DNA of 64,000 nucleotides from Clostridium drakei (GTDB lineage Bacteria > Bacillota > Clostridia > Clostridiales > Clostridiaceae), in the NCBI RefSeq assembly GCF_000633595.2, contig NZ_JIBU02000009.1, positions 87,003 to 151,002 of the forward strand. The letters run 5' to 3'. Below, one piece after another: positions 45,287 through 53,610 of the stretch. How positions within the stretch are numbered: position 1 is the stretch's first letter; the number at the start of each line of letters is the position of its first letter. The position numbers and the translations under genes are program-made. A model generated the notes under the pieces. The model made no database searches, was not told the origin of the DNA, and was given only the letters and a program-made list of their open reading frames with translations.

Positions 45287-45928
45287 TTATTCTTGCAAAT
45301 TCAAAAACTTTATTATATAACTTAAAGTGTAAAATTCCCTGTCTAGCTTTGTAACAATTGACTTTAGTCCCGCAATTATTGTTTCTTCTGTAAAATTTTC
45401 TAGTAGAAGCATAATATTTAATGTATTAAGGCCGCCGTCTTTTGTATCAAGGACTCGTGCTTTCTTTATATACTTGTTTTCCATAGCGGTTAAAACAGCA
45501 CTTGTTAACTCGTCACTGATTTCTAATTTTGGCATTTCTTCGAAGATTCTGATGCCGGGGGTATTTATATCAATATTTTTAGCTTTGCTCATATCAGTAG
45601 ATAAGAATATAGCATTTATAAACTTTACATCCTTGAAATTAGTATCTTCCAGCTTAACAGAGTCAAAAATAGCATTTTCAAAAATAGAACTTTTAAAGTC
45701 ACTGCCTTTTAAATTTGTTCCAATAAATTCTGCATATTTAAAGCTGCACTCTAAGAAATTGGTAGATTTAAAATGTGCTCCTCTAAAGCTTACAAAATCA
45801 AAAATTGAGCCTGAAAAGTCACAGTTATAACAATTGCTTCTCTCTAGGTTTTTGTACATAAAGTTTTTATCTTTCTTCTCTATATTATTGTAGTTGAAAT
45901 TTCCTTTAACACTTCTATTTGTTGCCAT
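45287..45928 (-). CDS. Pentapeptide repeat protein
   Basis: A 213-residue protein with a right-handed quadrilateral beta-helix of about 10-12 A(D/N)LXX-type repeats between residues 35 and 120 (NCDFSG, SFRGAHFKSTNF, EFIGTNLKGSDF, NAIFDSVKLEDTNF). A helical C-terminal tail follows. The start overlaps the end of the helicase gene by 14 bases, so the two are co-translated. I take ATG 45928 with AGGTG nine bases upstream; a GTG at 45940 lies within that site. Some pentapeptide proteins protect gyrase, but no such role can be claimed here. Confidence 0.85.
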   Translation of the reverse strand: MATNRSVKGNFNYNNIEKKDKNFMYKNLERSNCYNCDFSGSIFDFVSFRGAHFKSTNFLECSFKYAEFIGTNLKGSDFKSSIFENAIFDSVKLEDTNFKDVKFINAIFLSTDMSKAKNIDINTPGIRIFEEMPKLEISDELTSAVLTAMENKYIKKARVLDTKDGGLNTLNIMLLLENFTEETIIAGLKSIVTKLDREFYTLSYIIKFLNLQE

Positions 45929-47042
45929 GATTCTCTTCACCTAAGTCCCTTCTTGGTATTTTAAATTTAATAGCTTTTTCTATTTCTTCAAGTCTCAATC
46001 TGTCTTTTGGGTCAATAAATAGGCAGGTGTAGCCTTCCTCTCCAGCTCTTCCGGTTCTGCCGATTCTATGTATATAACTTTCTGCACTTTCAGGTATGTC
46101 ATAGTTATATATATGGCTGACTCCGCTTATATCAAGTCCCCTAGAGGCAACATCCGTTGCTATTAAGTATTGAAAATCACCATTTCTAAAGGCTTTCATT
46201 ATTCTTTCACGTTTTGATTGAAGTATATCACTGTGCAGCTTTTTGCAGTCGTAGCCTCGTTTATATAGTGCTACTTCCAGTTCATCCACTCTTCTTTTGG
46301 TTCTGCAAAATATTATAGCCATATATGGATTGTCTTGATTGAGCACGGTGCACAAAGCATCTTGTTTTCTTCTGTCTGTAGTTTCTACTACCTGTTGTTT
46401 AATAGCATCAAGAGTTACTTCTTCTTTATTTATTGTTACTGCTAACGGTTCTTTTGTGTATCTATAGGCTAGTCTCTTAACATCTGAATTTATGGTTGCA
46501 GAGAAACAAAGGGTTTGGCGTTTTTTAGAGGTTTCCTTTATAATTGTCTCCACATCATTCTTAAAGCCCATTAAAAGCATTTGATCTGCTTCATCCAGCA
46601 CAAAGGTTTTTAATTTACTTAAATCTATGGCTTTTCTTTCAAGATGATCAAGAAGTCTTCCCGGAGTTGCAATAATAAGATGGATACCTGTTTTTAGCTT
46701 CTTAAGCTGTGACCCTATATCCTTACCTCCGTAAGCTGCCAATATATTAATATCCTTAGCCTGTTTAAGCTTTAGAGCTTCCTCGGTTATCTGAAGGGCA
46801 AGCTCTCTTGTAGGAGTTAAAATCAAGGCTTGAACTGCGTCAACCTTAGTTGAGATATTTTCAAAAATGGGAAGCAAAAACGCCAATGTTTTTCCTGTGC
46901 CGGTTTGAGATTCCACTATAACATCTTTTCCATTCTTTATAAGACTGATGCTTTCGGCTTGAACCGGTGTGGGCTCAGTGATGCCATTATTTTTTAATAT
47001 CTTTACTATATCTTCGCTGATTCCTAATTGGTTAAAATTCAT
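45915..47042 (-). CDS. DEAD-box ATP-dependent RNA helicase
   Basis: A 375-residue helicase core. The Q motif (GITEPTPVQAESI), motif I (SQTGTGKT), Ia (PTRELA), II (DEAD in VLDEADQ), III (SAT) and VI (HRIGRTGRAG) are all present. The protein stops right after the core, so it lacks the C-terminal RNA-binding domain of DbpA/YxiN or the basic tail of CshA. It probably remodels RNA in the cold or during ribosome assembly. GGAGG precedes the ATG. It is the first gene of an operon with the pentapeptide protein. Confidence 0.93.
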   Translation of the reverse strand: MNFNQLGISEDIVKILKNNGITEPTPVQAESISLIKNGKDVIVESQTGTGKTLAFLLPIFENISTKVDAVQALILTPTRELALQITEEALKLKQAKDINILAAYGGKDIGSQLKKLKTGIHLIIATPGRLLDHLERKAIDLSKLKTFVLDEADQMLLMGFKNDVETIIKETSKKRQTLCFSATINSDVKRLAYRYTKEPLAVTINKEEVTLDAIKQQVVETTDRRKQDALCTVLNQDNPYMAIIFCRTKRRVDELEVALYKRGYDCKKLHSDILQSKRERIMKAFRNGDFQYLIATDVASRGLDISGVSHIYNYDIPESAESYIHRIGRTGRAGEEGYTCLFIDPKDRLRLEEIEKAIKFKIPRRDLGEENHGNK

Positions 47043-47140
47043 TATTTTATACCTCCATTGTTATAGGGTTCCATTTATAAAGCTAAATTAATATATGTGG
47101 AAGAAGTTTTTTGTAATTAAGAGTAGATGGTGTAAGGAGA

Positions 47141-47188
47141 AAATAAAAATGAGAGCATATATAATAAAAGTTTATGTATGTTCTCACT
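47141..47188 (-). terminator. Terminator after the integrase-like gene
   Basis: GAGAGCATA (47152-47160) pairs with TATGTTCTC (47178-47186) and the stem extends on both sides. On the minus strand it is followed by TTTTTATTTTC. Confidence 0.65.
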
Positions 47189-47196
47189 TTTAGTTA

Positions 47197-47739
47197 TTAC
47201 TGAAAAAAATCCTCAATGCTGGTGGCTTCAATATCAGCAACACCTATATATCTAAGAGTCATATCAGGGGTAGAGTGACTAAATAAGTTCTGCAGCAAGG
47301 CTATATCATTATGCTTTTTATAATGGTGATACCCAAAGGTTTTTCTGAGTGTATGGGTGCCGAGGTTATCTAGACCAAGTTTTTGGCTTATTTCATTCAG
47401 CCACTTATAGGCTTGCTTGTTTGTTATAGGATTTTTTCCACCTTTTCTACTTGGAAAAAGTAGCTCTCCTGCAGGCATTCCAAGTATAAACTTCTGAATT
47501 TCTTTGTGAATTTCAGGAGACACGGCATATTTCAATAGCTTACCAGTTCTATTTTCCTTTACTTCAATTTGAGACTTATTTTTCACATCCCAAACTGTAA
47601 GATTTATTATATCTATAATCTTTAAGCCTGTATTTATTGCTATATCAAATAGTAAATAATTTTTATATCCTGCCTTAAGTAATTCCAATTTTACTGTATT
47701 AATTAAGTTAGTATCCTTTATGGGCTGAATAAGTTTCAT
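47197..47739 (-). CDS. Small tyrosine recombinase-like (integrase catalytic domain) protein
   Basis: A 180-residue protein that is only the catalytic domain of a phage-type integrase. It keeps HTLRKTFGYHH (His-x-x-Arg), LFSHSTPDMTLRYIG with the second His and the nucleophilic Tyr, and the beta-hairpin region. The first catalytic Arg of TGLR is Lys here (NTGLKIIDII). No N-terminal core-binding domain is present. Whether it recombines DNA is uncertain. GGGAG precedes the ATG. A fragment of the dispersed repeat lies 98 bases upstream. No phage genes are near. Confidence 0.8.
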   Translation of the reverse strand: MKLIQPIKDTNLINTVKLELLKAGYKNYLLFDIAINTGLKIIDIINLTVWDVKNKSQIEVKENRTGKLLKYAVSPEIHKEIQKFILGMPAGELLFPSRKGGKNPITNKQAYKWLNEISQKLGLDNLGTHTLRKTFGYHHYKKHNDIALLQNLFSHSTPDMTLRYIGVADIEATSIEDFFQ

Positions 47740-47836
47740 AATTGTTTCTCCCTCTCAATGGAAGCTCAATTAGAACTTTCTGGCTGCCATATCCTTTAAT
47801 CATATACTATTTATAAGAATTAAACAAACAATTTGT

Positions 47837-47858
47837 ATCAAGTGATTCTTAGACTCAG
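47837..47858 (+). repeat. Dispersed repeat, copy D (5' end fragment)
   Basis: Twenty-two bases, starting ATCAAGTGATTCTTAG, are identical to the 5' end of copy B (29792-29813) and to copy E on the other strand (61903-61924). The match fades after about 30 bases. Confidence 0.7.
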
Positions 47859-47932
47859 AGTGAGAGCTTAAATTAATGGCCAATAATTCATCAAAATGTA
47901 GTATTTTTAACTTATTCATCTGTTTATTAATA

Positions 47933-48495
47933 ATAAAAAAACAGAAACCAGATTACCTATAACACTAAATTAGGTACTCTGGTTTCTATCCTTTTAAAAA
48001 CTTATTTTTCAAACAATAATCACCTTAAACAATTTTCCTAAATGTAACATCTAGATTTCTTAATTTCACTTGATTAATTAACTTTGTAACTCAATTCTCA
48101 CTATAGTAAGAGAATTTCTATAACATATTAATATTTAACCGTTATTAACTCCAATTTAAAACTTACTAACCATTTTTATATTTTTTCTAACTTTAATCCT
48201 TTAAACTAAACTAACCGAACTAGAATAAATAGTTAACTATTGAGCTTTTAAATTACATAAGGACATATAACTTTAATCTAAACAAACAACTAAAATTACT
48301 GAGTTAGAACTTTTTTAAATAGCTTTAATTTGAGAACTCGACTTAAAAATTAATTTAATTATACATTTGGATTAACTAACTGTTTTGGTGGACTCACCTC
48401 GCTTCTTTTATATTTACTTTCAGTTTAAAAATAGCTATTTTAAAAACTAAAAGCATGCATTAACTTAACATTTTTAATAACTAATTAGTTACCTT
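47933..48495 (-). ncRNA. Candidate ~560-nt noncoding RNA
   Basis: A near-consensus minus-strand promoter (48530-48502) and a strong minus-strand terminator (stem AGAAACCAGA with TCTGGTTTCT at 47943-47987, then seven T residues) bracket ~560 bases with no open frame of useful length. Local hairpins include AATTCTC/GAGAATT near 48094-48117 and palindromes AATAGTTAACTATT (48226-48239) and AACTAATTAGTT. The size is like that of large ornate RNAs such as ROOL, but I cannot assign a family. Confidence 0.5.
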
Positions 48496-48501
48496 AAAAT
48501 T

Positions 48502-48530
48502 ATTATAATAGTACATGATTGAATTGTCAA
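48502..48530 (-). promoter_or_regulatory. Minus-strand promoter of the candidate ncRNA
   Basis: On the minus strand TTGACA (48530-48525), exactly 17 bases, TATAAT (48507-48502). No minus-strand gene begins downstream for over 750 bases. Confidence 0.65.
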
Positions 48531-48703
48531 TATAATCTTTAAATTTTTAATATTTCAGTAATTACTTGCGATTGACTGAAATCATTTGCATTTCCAGGTG
48601 TTATATTTTTGACCTTGGGAATAATTGGTTTAATTGAGAAGAAATGAGCGCTTTAATCCTTTGGTTATTAGCTCATATGCGAATATCAAGAAATATTATG
48701 TTT

Positions 48704-48771
48704 TTGAAAAATAGACAATATATTGACTATAATGAATTAAATTGATATACTTAAATAGTCAATATATTGTC
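48704..48771 (+). promoter_or_regulatory. Promoter with paired dyads before the BAAT-family gene
   Basis: TTGAAA (48704-48709), 18 bases, TATAAT (48728-48733). The dyad GACAATATATTGAC (48714-48727) fills the spacer, and its counterpart GTCAATATATTGTC (48758-48771) lies past the start site. The longer 16-base arms are exact inverted repeats. This is a classical repressor layout; the protein is unknown. Confidence 0.65.
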
Positions 48772-48856
48772 AAAAAATAAAATAAGTATCAATTATTAAA
48801 TAAAAAGAGCTCTTTAATAAAAAAATAGAAAACAATATTATAGGGAGAATGTGATT

Positions 48857-50158
48857 ATGAAAATAGAAATATTTGATATAGAAGCTCTTGTGGTTGAAAA
48901 AATAAAAATTAAAGTTATGGAATTAAGCCCAAATAGTAAACTAAGAATTAGTATGAAAATGGAATTACCATGGTGTAAAGGAGAGGAATATTCATCTTAT
49001 GGAGTATTTATTTCTGATGAAAAAGGTGAAGTGGATTTAGATTTAGCTAATCCTGTAGAAGGTACTTATAAAGCTAATGATAGTATGGGACTAATTTATT
49101 CATTGAAGAAGTCTAGAACTGAAGGCAAAAATATTGCAGAAAATATATCTATTGATGAACCAATGATTATGAATATGGTATTTGAATCTTTTGATGAAAA
49201 AAAAGAAATTAACTTAAAAAGATTGTTCAAAACAGAAGACATTATTGTAAAGCATATACATGAAGATGAGTTTAATGGGGAGCTATTTTACAAAGAAAAA
49301 TCTAATAACAAAATAGTTTTAATGCTTGGTGGATCAGACGGGGATACACAAGCATTGGCTCTTTTGGCAGCACCACTTGCATCTAAAGGATTTAATGTTC
49401 TTATGGTTCCATACTTTGCATCAGAAGGATTATCAAATAAATTAGAAAAAGTTTCATTAGAATACTTTGAAAAAATATTTAAATGGATTGAGAATAATGA
49501 AATTACTAAATCCGAAGAAATATTTTTACATGGAACATCAAAAGGTGGAGAATTATCACTTTTACTTGCTTCAAAATACAAACAAATTAAAAAAGTGGTT
49601 GCAGTGGAGCCTCATGCTTATTGCTTTCAAGCACTTAATGGAATGATGGTGGGAAATAATGTTTCATCATGGTCATATAAAGGAGAGTCAATTCCGTATA
49701 TAGAAGTTGATAATAATATATTTTTTCAAGATCAAAAAAAGGCTATAGAAAAAGGAATTCCATTTGGCTTTGCTAGTACTTACAAGAAAAGCATTGAAAG
49801 AGCAGTAAATAAAGAACAAGCAAGAATAAAAGTAGAAAATTCTGAAGCAGATATTCTTTTGATCACAGGAAAAGAAGATAATATATGGAATAGTTATGAT
49901 GGTTGTTTAGAAATAATAGATAATCTAAAAAATAATAACTACAAAAGCAATGTAGAATTACTAGCATATGATAAAATGGGTCATCCAATCCCAGTTCCAT
50001 ATATTATTCCTATAAGCGAAACACTATCTATGAATATGATGGGGGGAATATTTTCTTCAGGAGGAACTATAGAAGGTAATGTAGAAGGACAGTTTAAATC
50101 ATGGAAAAGAACAATTGAATTTTTAATGGAACCTTTATCACAAAACCTTAAAAAATAA
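48857..50158 (+). CDS. BAAT/acyl-CoA thioester hydrolase family protein
   Basis: A 433-residue protein with the two-domain plan of bile acid-CoA:amino acid N-acyltransferases and acyl-CoA thioesterases. An N-terminal beta-sandwich (about 1-125) is followed by an alpha/beta-hydrolase with the nucleophile elbow HGTSKGGELSLLLA near 215 (Ser or Cys site; Ser here), the acid DILLITGKEDNIWNS near 330 and the His in KMGHPIPVPY near 375. It likely hydrolyses or transfers acyl groups from CoA. The ATG at 48857 is favoured over GTG 48851 by spacing. Bacterial members are seldom characterised; the substrate is unknown. Confidence 0.87.
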   Translation: MKIEIFDIEALVVEKIKIKVMELSPNSKLRISMKMELPWCKGEEYSSYGVFISDEKGEVDLDLANPVEGTYKANDSMGLIYSLKKSRTEGKNIAENISIDEPMIMNMVFESFDEKKEINLKRLFKTEDIIVKHIHEDEFNGELFYKEKSNNKIVLMLGGSDGDTQALALLAAPLASKGFNVLMVPYFASEGLSNKLEKVSLEYFEKIFKWIENNEITKSEEIFLHGTSKGGELSLLLASKYKQIKKVVAVEPHAYCFQALNGMMVGNNVSSWSYKGESIPYIEVDNNIFFQDQKKAIEKGIPFGFASTYKKSIERAVNKEQARIKVENSEADILLITGKEDNIWNSYDGCLEIIDNLKNNNYKSNVELLAYDKMGHPIPVPYIIPISETLSMNMMGGIFSSGGTIEGNVEGQFKSWKRTIEFLMEPLSQNLKK

Positions 50159-50186
50159 AAATAAGAAAAAGATTTTTATGCGAATT

Positions 50187-50225
50187 CAAATATAGAGACA
50201 TTTAAACTAAAAATGTCTCTATTAT
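50187..50225 (+). terminator. Terminator after the BAAT-family gene
   Basis: TAGAGACATTT pairs with AAATGTCTCTA, followed by TTATTTAT. Its 27-base core (50194-50220) is identical to 54102-54128. Confidence 0.7.
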
Positions 50226-50260
50226 TTATCTTGTAGAGATAATTTAAATATGGGTTTTTA

Positions 50261-50907
50261 TTACTTTATATTATTGACGTTTTTTAAAATTCTCTCAAGT
50301 TTTTCAGTAGAGACAATTTGCTCGTTACATTTTTTACTATCTAAACAAATATAAAATCCTATTGATTTATAGGCACCTTCCCCTGAATTAGATGTTTTAC
50401 AGACAGGTGAAACAAAAGCTACTTCATCTTGTCTTCCTACATGATTGCAAAGTGAACATATATGGGTATTGTTTGAACTATGGTTTGGCATCCTGCATGT
50501 CATACCTATGAGATTATCATTCATACTTATATGCTACAAATAACTTTTTAGTAGGCTCATCAATCCATCCTAAATATATGATTTTTGAATCCTCAGCATC
50601 TAGATTTTGCAATTTTAATTTTTTTTCTTTTTTAAACAGTTTACTAATTTGTGCATTTGTAACTTTTGGCATTCCATATACATATTTATCTAATCCGGCT
50701 AAATAGATATTAATTTGTGATGAGTCATTTATTTCATTAATATCAAGCAGTTCTTTTGTTCATGGGGTGAATTTGTAAAAGTATTTAATATTTTATCCGA
50801 TATATATGCTTTACTAGCCTCAACAATATTAATATCTACACAGCTTTTAAAAGTATTATTTTAACAATTTCCTCTGGCAACACATCTTGTGCTTTTACAT
50901 GTTTCAT
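50261..50907 (-). pseudogene. FusB/FusC-type EF-G-binding protein (FBP), frameshifted
   Basis: Pieces of one FBP protein lie in order on the minus strand but in different frames. MKHVKAQDVLPEEIVKI starts at ATG 50907 behind AAGGAG. VEASKAYISDKILNTF and SPHEQKN are in a second frame. ELLDINEINDSS through KYVYGMPKVTNAQISKLF and YLGWIDEPTKKLFVAY are in a third, ending in a stop. MNDNLIGMTCRMPNHSS with the zinc-binding CSLC and CLDSKKC is in the last frame. FBPs bind EF-G and can free it from fusidic acid. At least three frameshifts make it dead unless several are sequencing errors. Confidence 0.8.
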
Positions 50908-51245
50908 TTCATTACTCCTTCACTCTTATCATAGAATTGAAGCAAAGAATACACAAAAGCTATGTGTTACAGAGCCTAAAATATGTGCGCAATTCAGCTA
51001 ATTTAACAACTTAGGCTCCAAACAAAGCATAGCTGAGTTTGTTGTAGTCCTTGCAAGGAGCAAGCTGATGTAAAGCTGAATGTATCATAGACCTTCATAA
51101 AAAATCACCCACAATACGCACATATTATATCATAATTAGGAAATTTTACGAAGCATTATGAAGGATGTGTAAATAGTAAAAAGTTTATTTTAAACTCAAG
51201 TATTTTTATATAAAATATAATCCATATTTTTTTCTGTTACAGGTA
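50908..51245. other. Intergenic region with inverted-repeat element
   Basis: There is no gene here. It contains the 145-base palindromic element at 50981-51125 and an AT-rich tail before the anti-sigma gene's 3' end. Confidence 0.55.
50981..51125. repeat. 145-bp element with terminal inverted repeats
   Basis: ATATGTGCG (50981-50989) and CGCACATAT (51117-51125) are perfect terminal inverted repeats. A second nested pair, ATTCAGCT (50992-50999) with AGCTGAAT (51074-51081), and an inner palindrome GCTCCTTGCAAGGAGC suggest a folded MITE or structured RNA. It is more GC-rich than its surroundings. Confidence 0.55.
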
Positions 51246-51575
51246 TTAAGGTTTTGGTACGATCTTGAAACCTAAGAAGATATAGAGAATTAGGAGAAAG
51301 AGTGCAATTATCAAAATTGTGCTAAAAATGCCTTTTAACAAAGATTTTGTCATACCTCTTTTCCAAATCTTTGATAATTTTTGTACTGCCTCGGCTTCTT
51401 TTAAATTTTGTTCTGATTTGTTAATGGGTAATGCATCTTCCATTGCTTGAAGCTCGACTTTGCAGTTATTACAAAAAGTAAGGTGTTCCTCAACTAGTGC
51501 TTTGCTTTCATTACTACATACACCATCATAATACAATGGCAGTAAATCTTTTATTATTTCACAAGATATTTTCAT
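51246..51575 (-). CDS. Anti-sigma factor with zinc-finger (zf-HC2)
   Basis: A 109-residue membrane anti-sigma factor. The N-terminal cytoplasmic zinc-binding anti-sigma domain has CEIIKDLLPLYYDGVCS and HLTFCNNC (His-x3-Cys-x2-Cys). One membrane helix (about 83-104) and a very short outside tail follow. The ATG at 51575 overlaps the sigma gene's stop by four bases (ATGA), with AGGAGG upstream; a longer in-frame start at 51629 lies inside the sigma gene. It should hold the ECF sigma factor inactive until a signal arrives. With almost no external domain the sensing mechanism is unclear. Confidence 0.88.
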   Translation of the reverse strand: MKISCEIIKDLLPLYYDGVCSNESKALVEEHLTFCNNCKVELQAMEDALPINKSEQNLKEAEAVQKLSKIWKRGMTKSLLKGIFSTILIIALFLLILYIFLGFKIVPKP

Positions 51576-52048
51576 TTCATTGCCTCCTGTAATTGTTTTT
51601 TTGCCCTGTAAAAAATCAGCCTTGCCCAACTATCGGTTTTCTGGAACAATTCACCAATTTGTAAAAATGGCAGTTCTCCGAATACTCGTAAAGTAAAAAC
51701 CTCTTTGTATGGCTCATTCAGATTATGAAGTAGGACGTGTAATCGCTGTGCTGCGTCTTTGTCAAGATACCTAGTTTCTAAATCTAGAGTTGTATCTGAA
51801 AAGTCTGTATCTATACCTGTAGCTGTATGCTTTTGCTTTTGACAAAATGAAAAGTAAGTATTTTTTGCAATCTGACAGAGCCATACATATAGCCTACACG
51901 TTCCGTTGAATTGATCTATATGACGCATTGCCTTGAAAAAAGTTTCCTGTGTAACTTCTTCTGCAATAGCTTCATTTCGACTTAGAGATAGAATATATTT
52001 ATACACAACCGAGAAATACTCGGTATATATATCACTGAAGTCTGTCAC
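51572..52048 (-). CDS. ECF RNA polymerase sigma factor
   Basis: A 158-residue extracytoplasmic-function sigma factor. Region 2 (about 5-70) has EYFSVVYKYILSLSRNEAIAEEVTQETFFKA, and region 4 (about 105-155) has LNEPYKEVFTLRVFGELPFLQIGELF. GGAGGTGGG precedes the ATG. It is co-translated with the anti-sigma factor. Target promoters were not identified; the gene has no obvious effector neighbour. Confidence 0.92.
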   Translation of the reverse strand: MTDFSDIYTEYFSVVYKYILSLSRNEAIAEEVTQETFFKAMRHIDQFNGTCRLYVWLCQIAKNTYFSFCQKQKHTATGIDTDFSDTTLDLETRYLDKDAAQRLHVLLHNLNEPYKEVFTLRVFGELPFLQIGELFQKTDSWARLIFYRAKKQLQEAMK

Positions 52049-52343
52049 TTTCCCACCTCCTATTTATAAGACTCGACTTAAATAAAAGCGTTTCAAAATT
52101 TTTTTATTTTCTTTTCGCGTTTTGTTTTTTTCTATGTTTTTATATATTAGTCAGATATTAAACAGTCTTAGAGTATAATTTTAGTAGGCAAAGATAGTAG
52201 TAATTACTGCTTAGAAAAACTAAAAGGAGATACAAAAGTATACCTCACGTACATAATATATCAATTATTGAAGAAATAAAAAACAAAAATTATAGTATTT
52301 ATGTAAGTATTGAAGTATTAAATAAAACTTTAGGCAAAAAATA
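52049..52343. other. Divergent spacer between sigma and MarR genes
   Basis: AT-rich sequence without coding potential. It should contain the sigma factor's promoter, but I could not place one with confidence. Confidence 0.5.
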
Positions 52344-52383
52344 TTGACATGTAAGAAGTAATATTATATTATAATATTACTTC
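52344..52383 (+). promoter_or_regulatory. MarR operon promoter with palindromic operator
   Basis: TTGACA (52344-52349) is followed after 17 bases by TATTAT. A perfect inverted repeat, GAAGTAATATTAT (52355-52367) with ATAATATTACTTC (52371-52383), covers the spacer and -10 region. This is a likely MarR autorepression site. Confidence 0.7.
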
Positions 52384-52415
52384 CAAGGAAGAAATATTTA
52401 AAGGGGAAAATTAAT

Positions 52416-52883
52416 GTGAATATTGTTAATGAAATTATATCTTCACTAAAAAAAATACAAGAAAGTAATGAGATAACTGTTCCTAGTATTAAGAATAAAC
52501 TCACCTTTTCACAAATTCATTGTATTGCAGCTATAGAATATATCGAAGATGCAAATATAACTAAGTTATCACAAGAACTAGGAATGACAACAGGTGCTAT
52601 AACTAAAATGTGTAAAAAGCTATTAAATGAAGGTTATGTTTCGAAATATCAAAAAGAAGGAAATAATAAAGAAATGTATTACAATTTAACTGAATTGGGA
52701 TTAGGTGTATGCAAAATTCATAAAAAAGTTCATGAAAAATCATATAATAAGAAAAAGAATATTATATCTCAATATAATAATGAAGAGAAAGTCACTATAT
52801 TAAGATTTTTAAATGATATGAATTCAATAATAGAAGATACATTTTCAGAAGTTGTGGAAAATTATACTGGAAGTGATGATTAA
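52416..52883 (+). CDS. MarR family transcriptional regulator
   Basis: A 155-residue winged-helix regulator, with the helix-turn-helix ANITKLSQELGMTTGAITKMCKKLLNEGYVSK (about 45-78) and the wing GNNKEMYYNLTELG. It starts with GTG at 52416 behind AAAGGGG; the ATG two bases earlier is out of frame and stops at once. It precedes an ICMT-like methyltransferase by 27 bases in one operon. A perfect palindrome at its own promoter suggests self-control. Confidence 0.9.
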   Translation: MNIVNEIISSLKKIQESNEITVPSIKNKLTFSQIHCIAAIEYIEDANITKLSQELGMTTGAITKMCKKLLNEGYVSKYQKEGNNKEMYYNLTELGLGVCKIHKKVHEKSYNKKKNIISQYNNEEKVTILRFLNDMNSIIEDTFSEVVENYTGSDD

Positions 52884-52910
52884 ATCTAATAAAAAAATGA
52901 GGAGGATCTT

Positions 52911-53486
52911 ATGAGCAATATTACTATAGTTGGTTACATTTGGATAATATTTTGGATTTATTGGATATTAGCAGCCATAAAAACTAGGTCAAATGTAAAA
53001 AAAGAATCAAGTGGTCAAATGAGGATAGAAAGAGCAGTACATTTAACATTAGTAGTAATTGCTTATGTTATTACATTTTTTCAATTTAAAAATACATTCT
53101 TATGGAACGAAATAATACCTAATTATAGATATGTTCAATATATAGGAATTACAATTTTAGTGTTATCACTTTTATTTGCAATATGGGCGAGAATAGTATT
53201 GGGGAGAAATTGGAGTGGGGCAATTCAAAAAGTAGAAGGGCAAAGATTAGTTTGTAGTGGACCGTATAAATATATAAGAAATCCTATTTATACAGCAATG
53301 GTATGTGGATTCTTTGGAACTTTTATTACATTTGGAAGTTTAACTTCTTTTATAGGATTTTGCATTATTTTAATTATTTATATTATAAAAATAAATAGAG
53401 AACAAAGATTTTTAATAATAGAATTTGGTGACGAATATGAGAAATATATAAAAAGATCATGGGCTTTAATTCCTTATATATTTTAA
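52911..53486 (+). CDS. Isoprenylcysteine carboxyl methyltransferase (ICMT) family membrane protein
   Basis: A 191-residue protein with four to five membrane helices. The SAM-site signature GPYKYIRNPIYTAMVCGFFG (about 115-135) and the C-terminal EQRFLIIEFGDEYEKYIKR are typical of the ICMT/PEMT-like family. Bacterial members methylate lipids or small molecules; the substrate here is unknown. GAGGAGG serves the ATG. It follows the MarR gene closely. Confidence 0.88.
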   Translation: MSNITIVGYIWIIFWIYWILAAIKTRSNVKKESSGQMRIERAVHLTLVVIAYVITFFQFKNTFLWNEIIPNYRYVQYIGITILVLSLLFAIWARIVLGRNWSGAIQKVEGQRLVCSGPYKYIRNPIYTAMVCGFFGTFITFGSLTSFIGFCIILIIYIIKINREQRFLIIEFGDEYEKYIKRSWALIPYIF

Positions 53487-53610
53487 ATTTATAATTATTG
53501 TTAGTAATAAGAAAAGATGTTGAAGTATTTTATGTGTATTACTAAAGTGTCTAAGTTGCTATAATATAAAATTTTGAGTAATAAAAAAATAAGTGGTAGA
53601 GGTGAAATTA

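Larger units (their letters stand above)
47740..48856. other. Long non-coding region between divergent genes
   Basis: This 1.1-kb stretch has no supported protein gene. It holds a repeat fragment (47837-47858), a minus-strand transcription unit with its own promoter and terminator (47933-48530), and the dual-dyad promoter of the next gene (48704-48771). Confidence 0.7.

Noticed and set aside
48061..48495. Small peptide genes within the candidate ncRNA
   Set aside because: Frames are very short, none combines a good ribosome site with a start codon, and stops are frequent.
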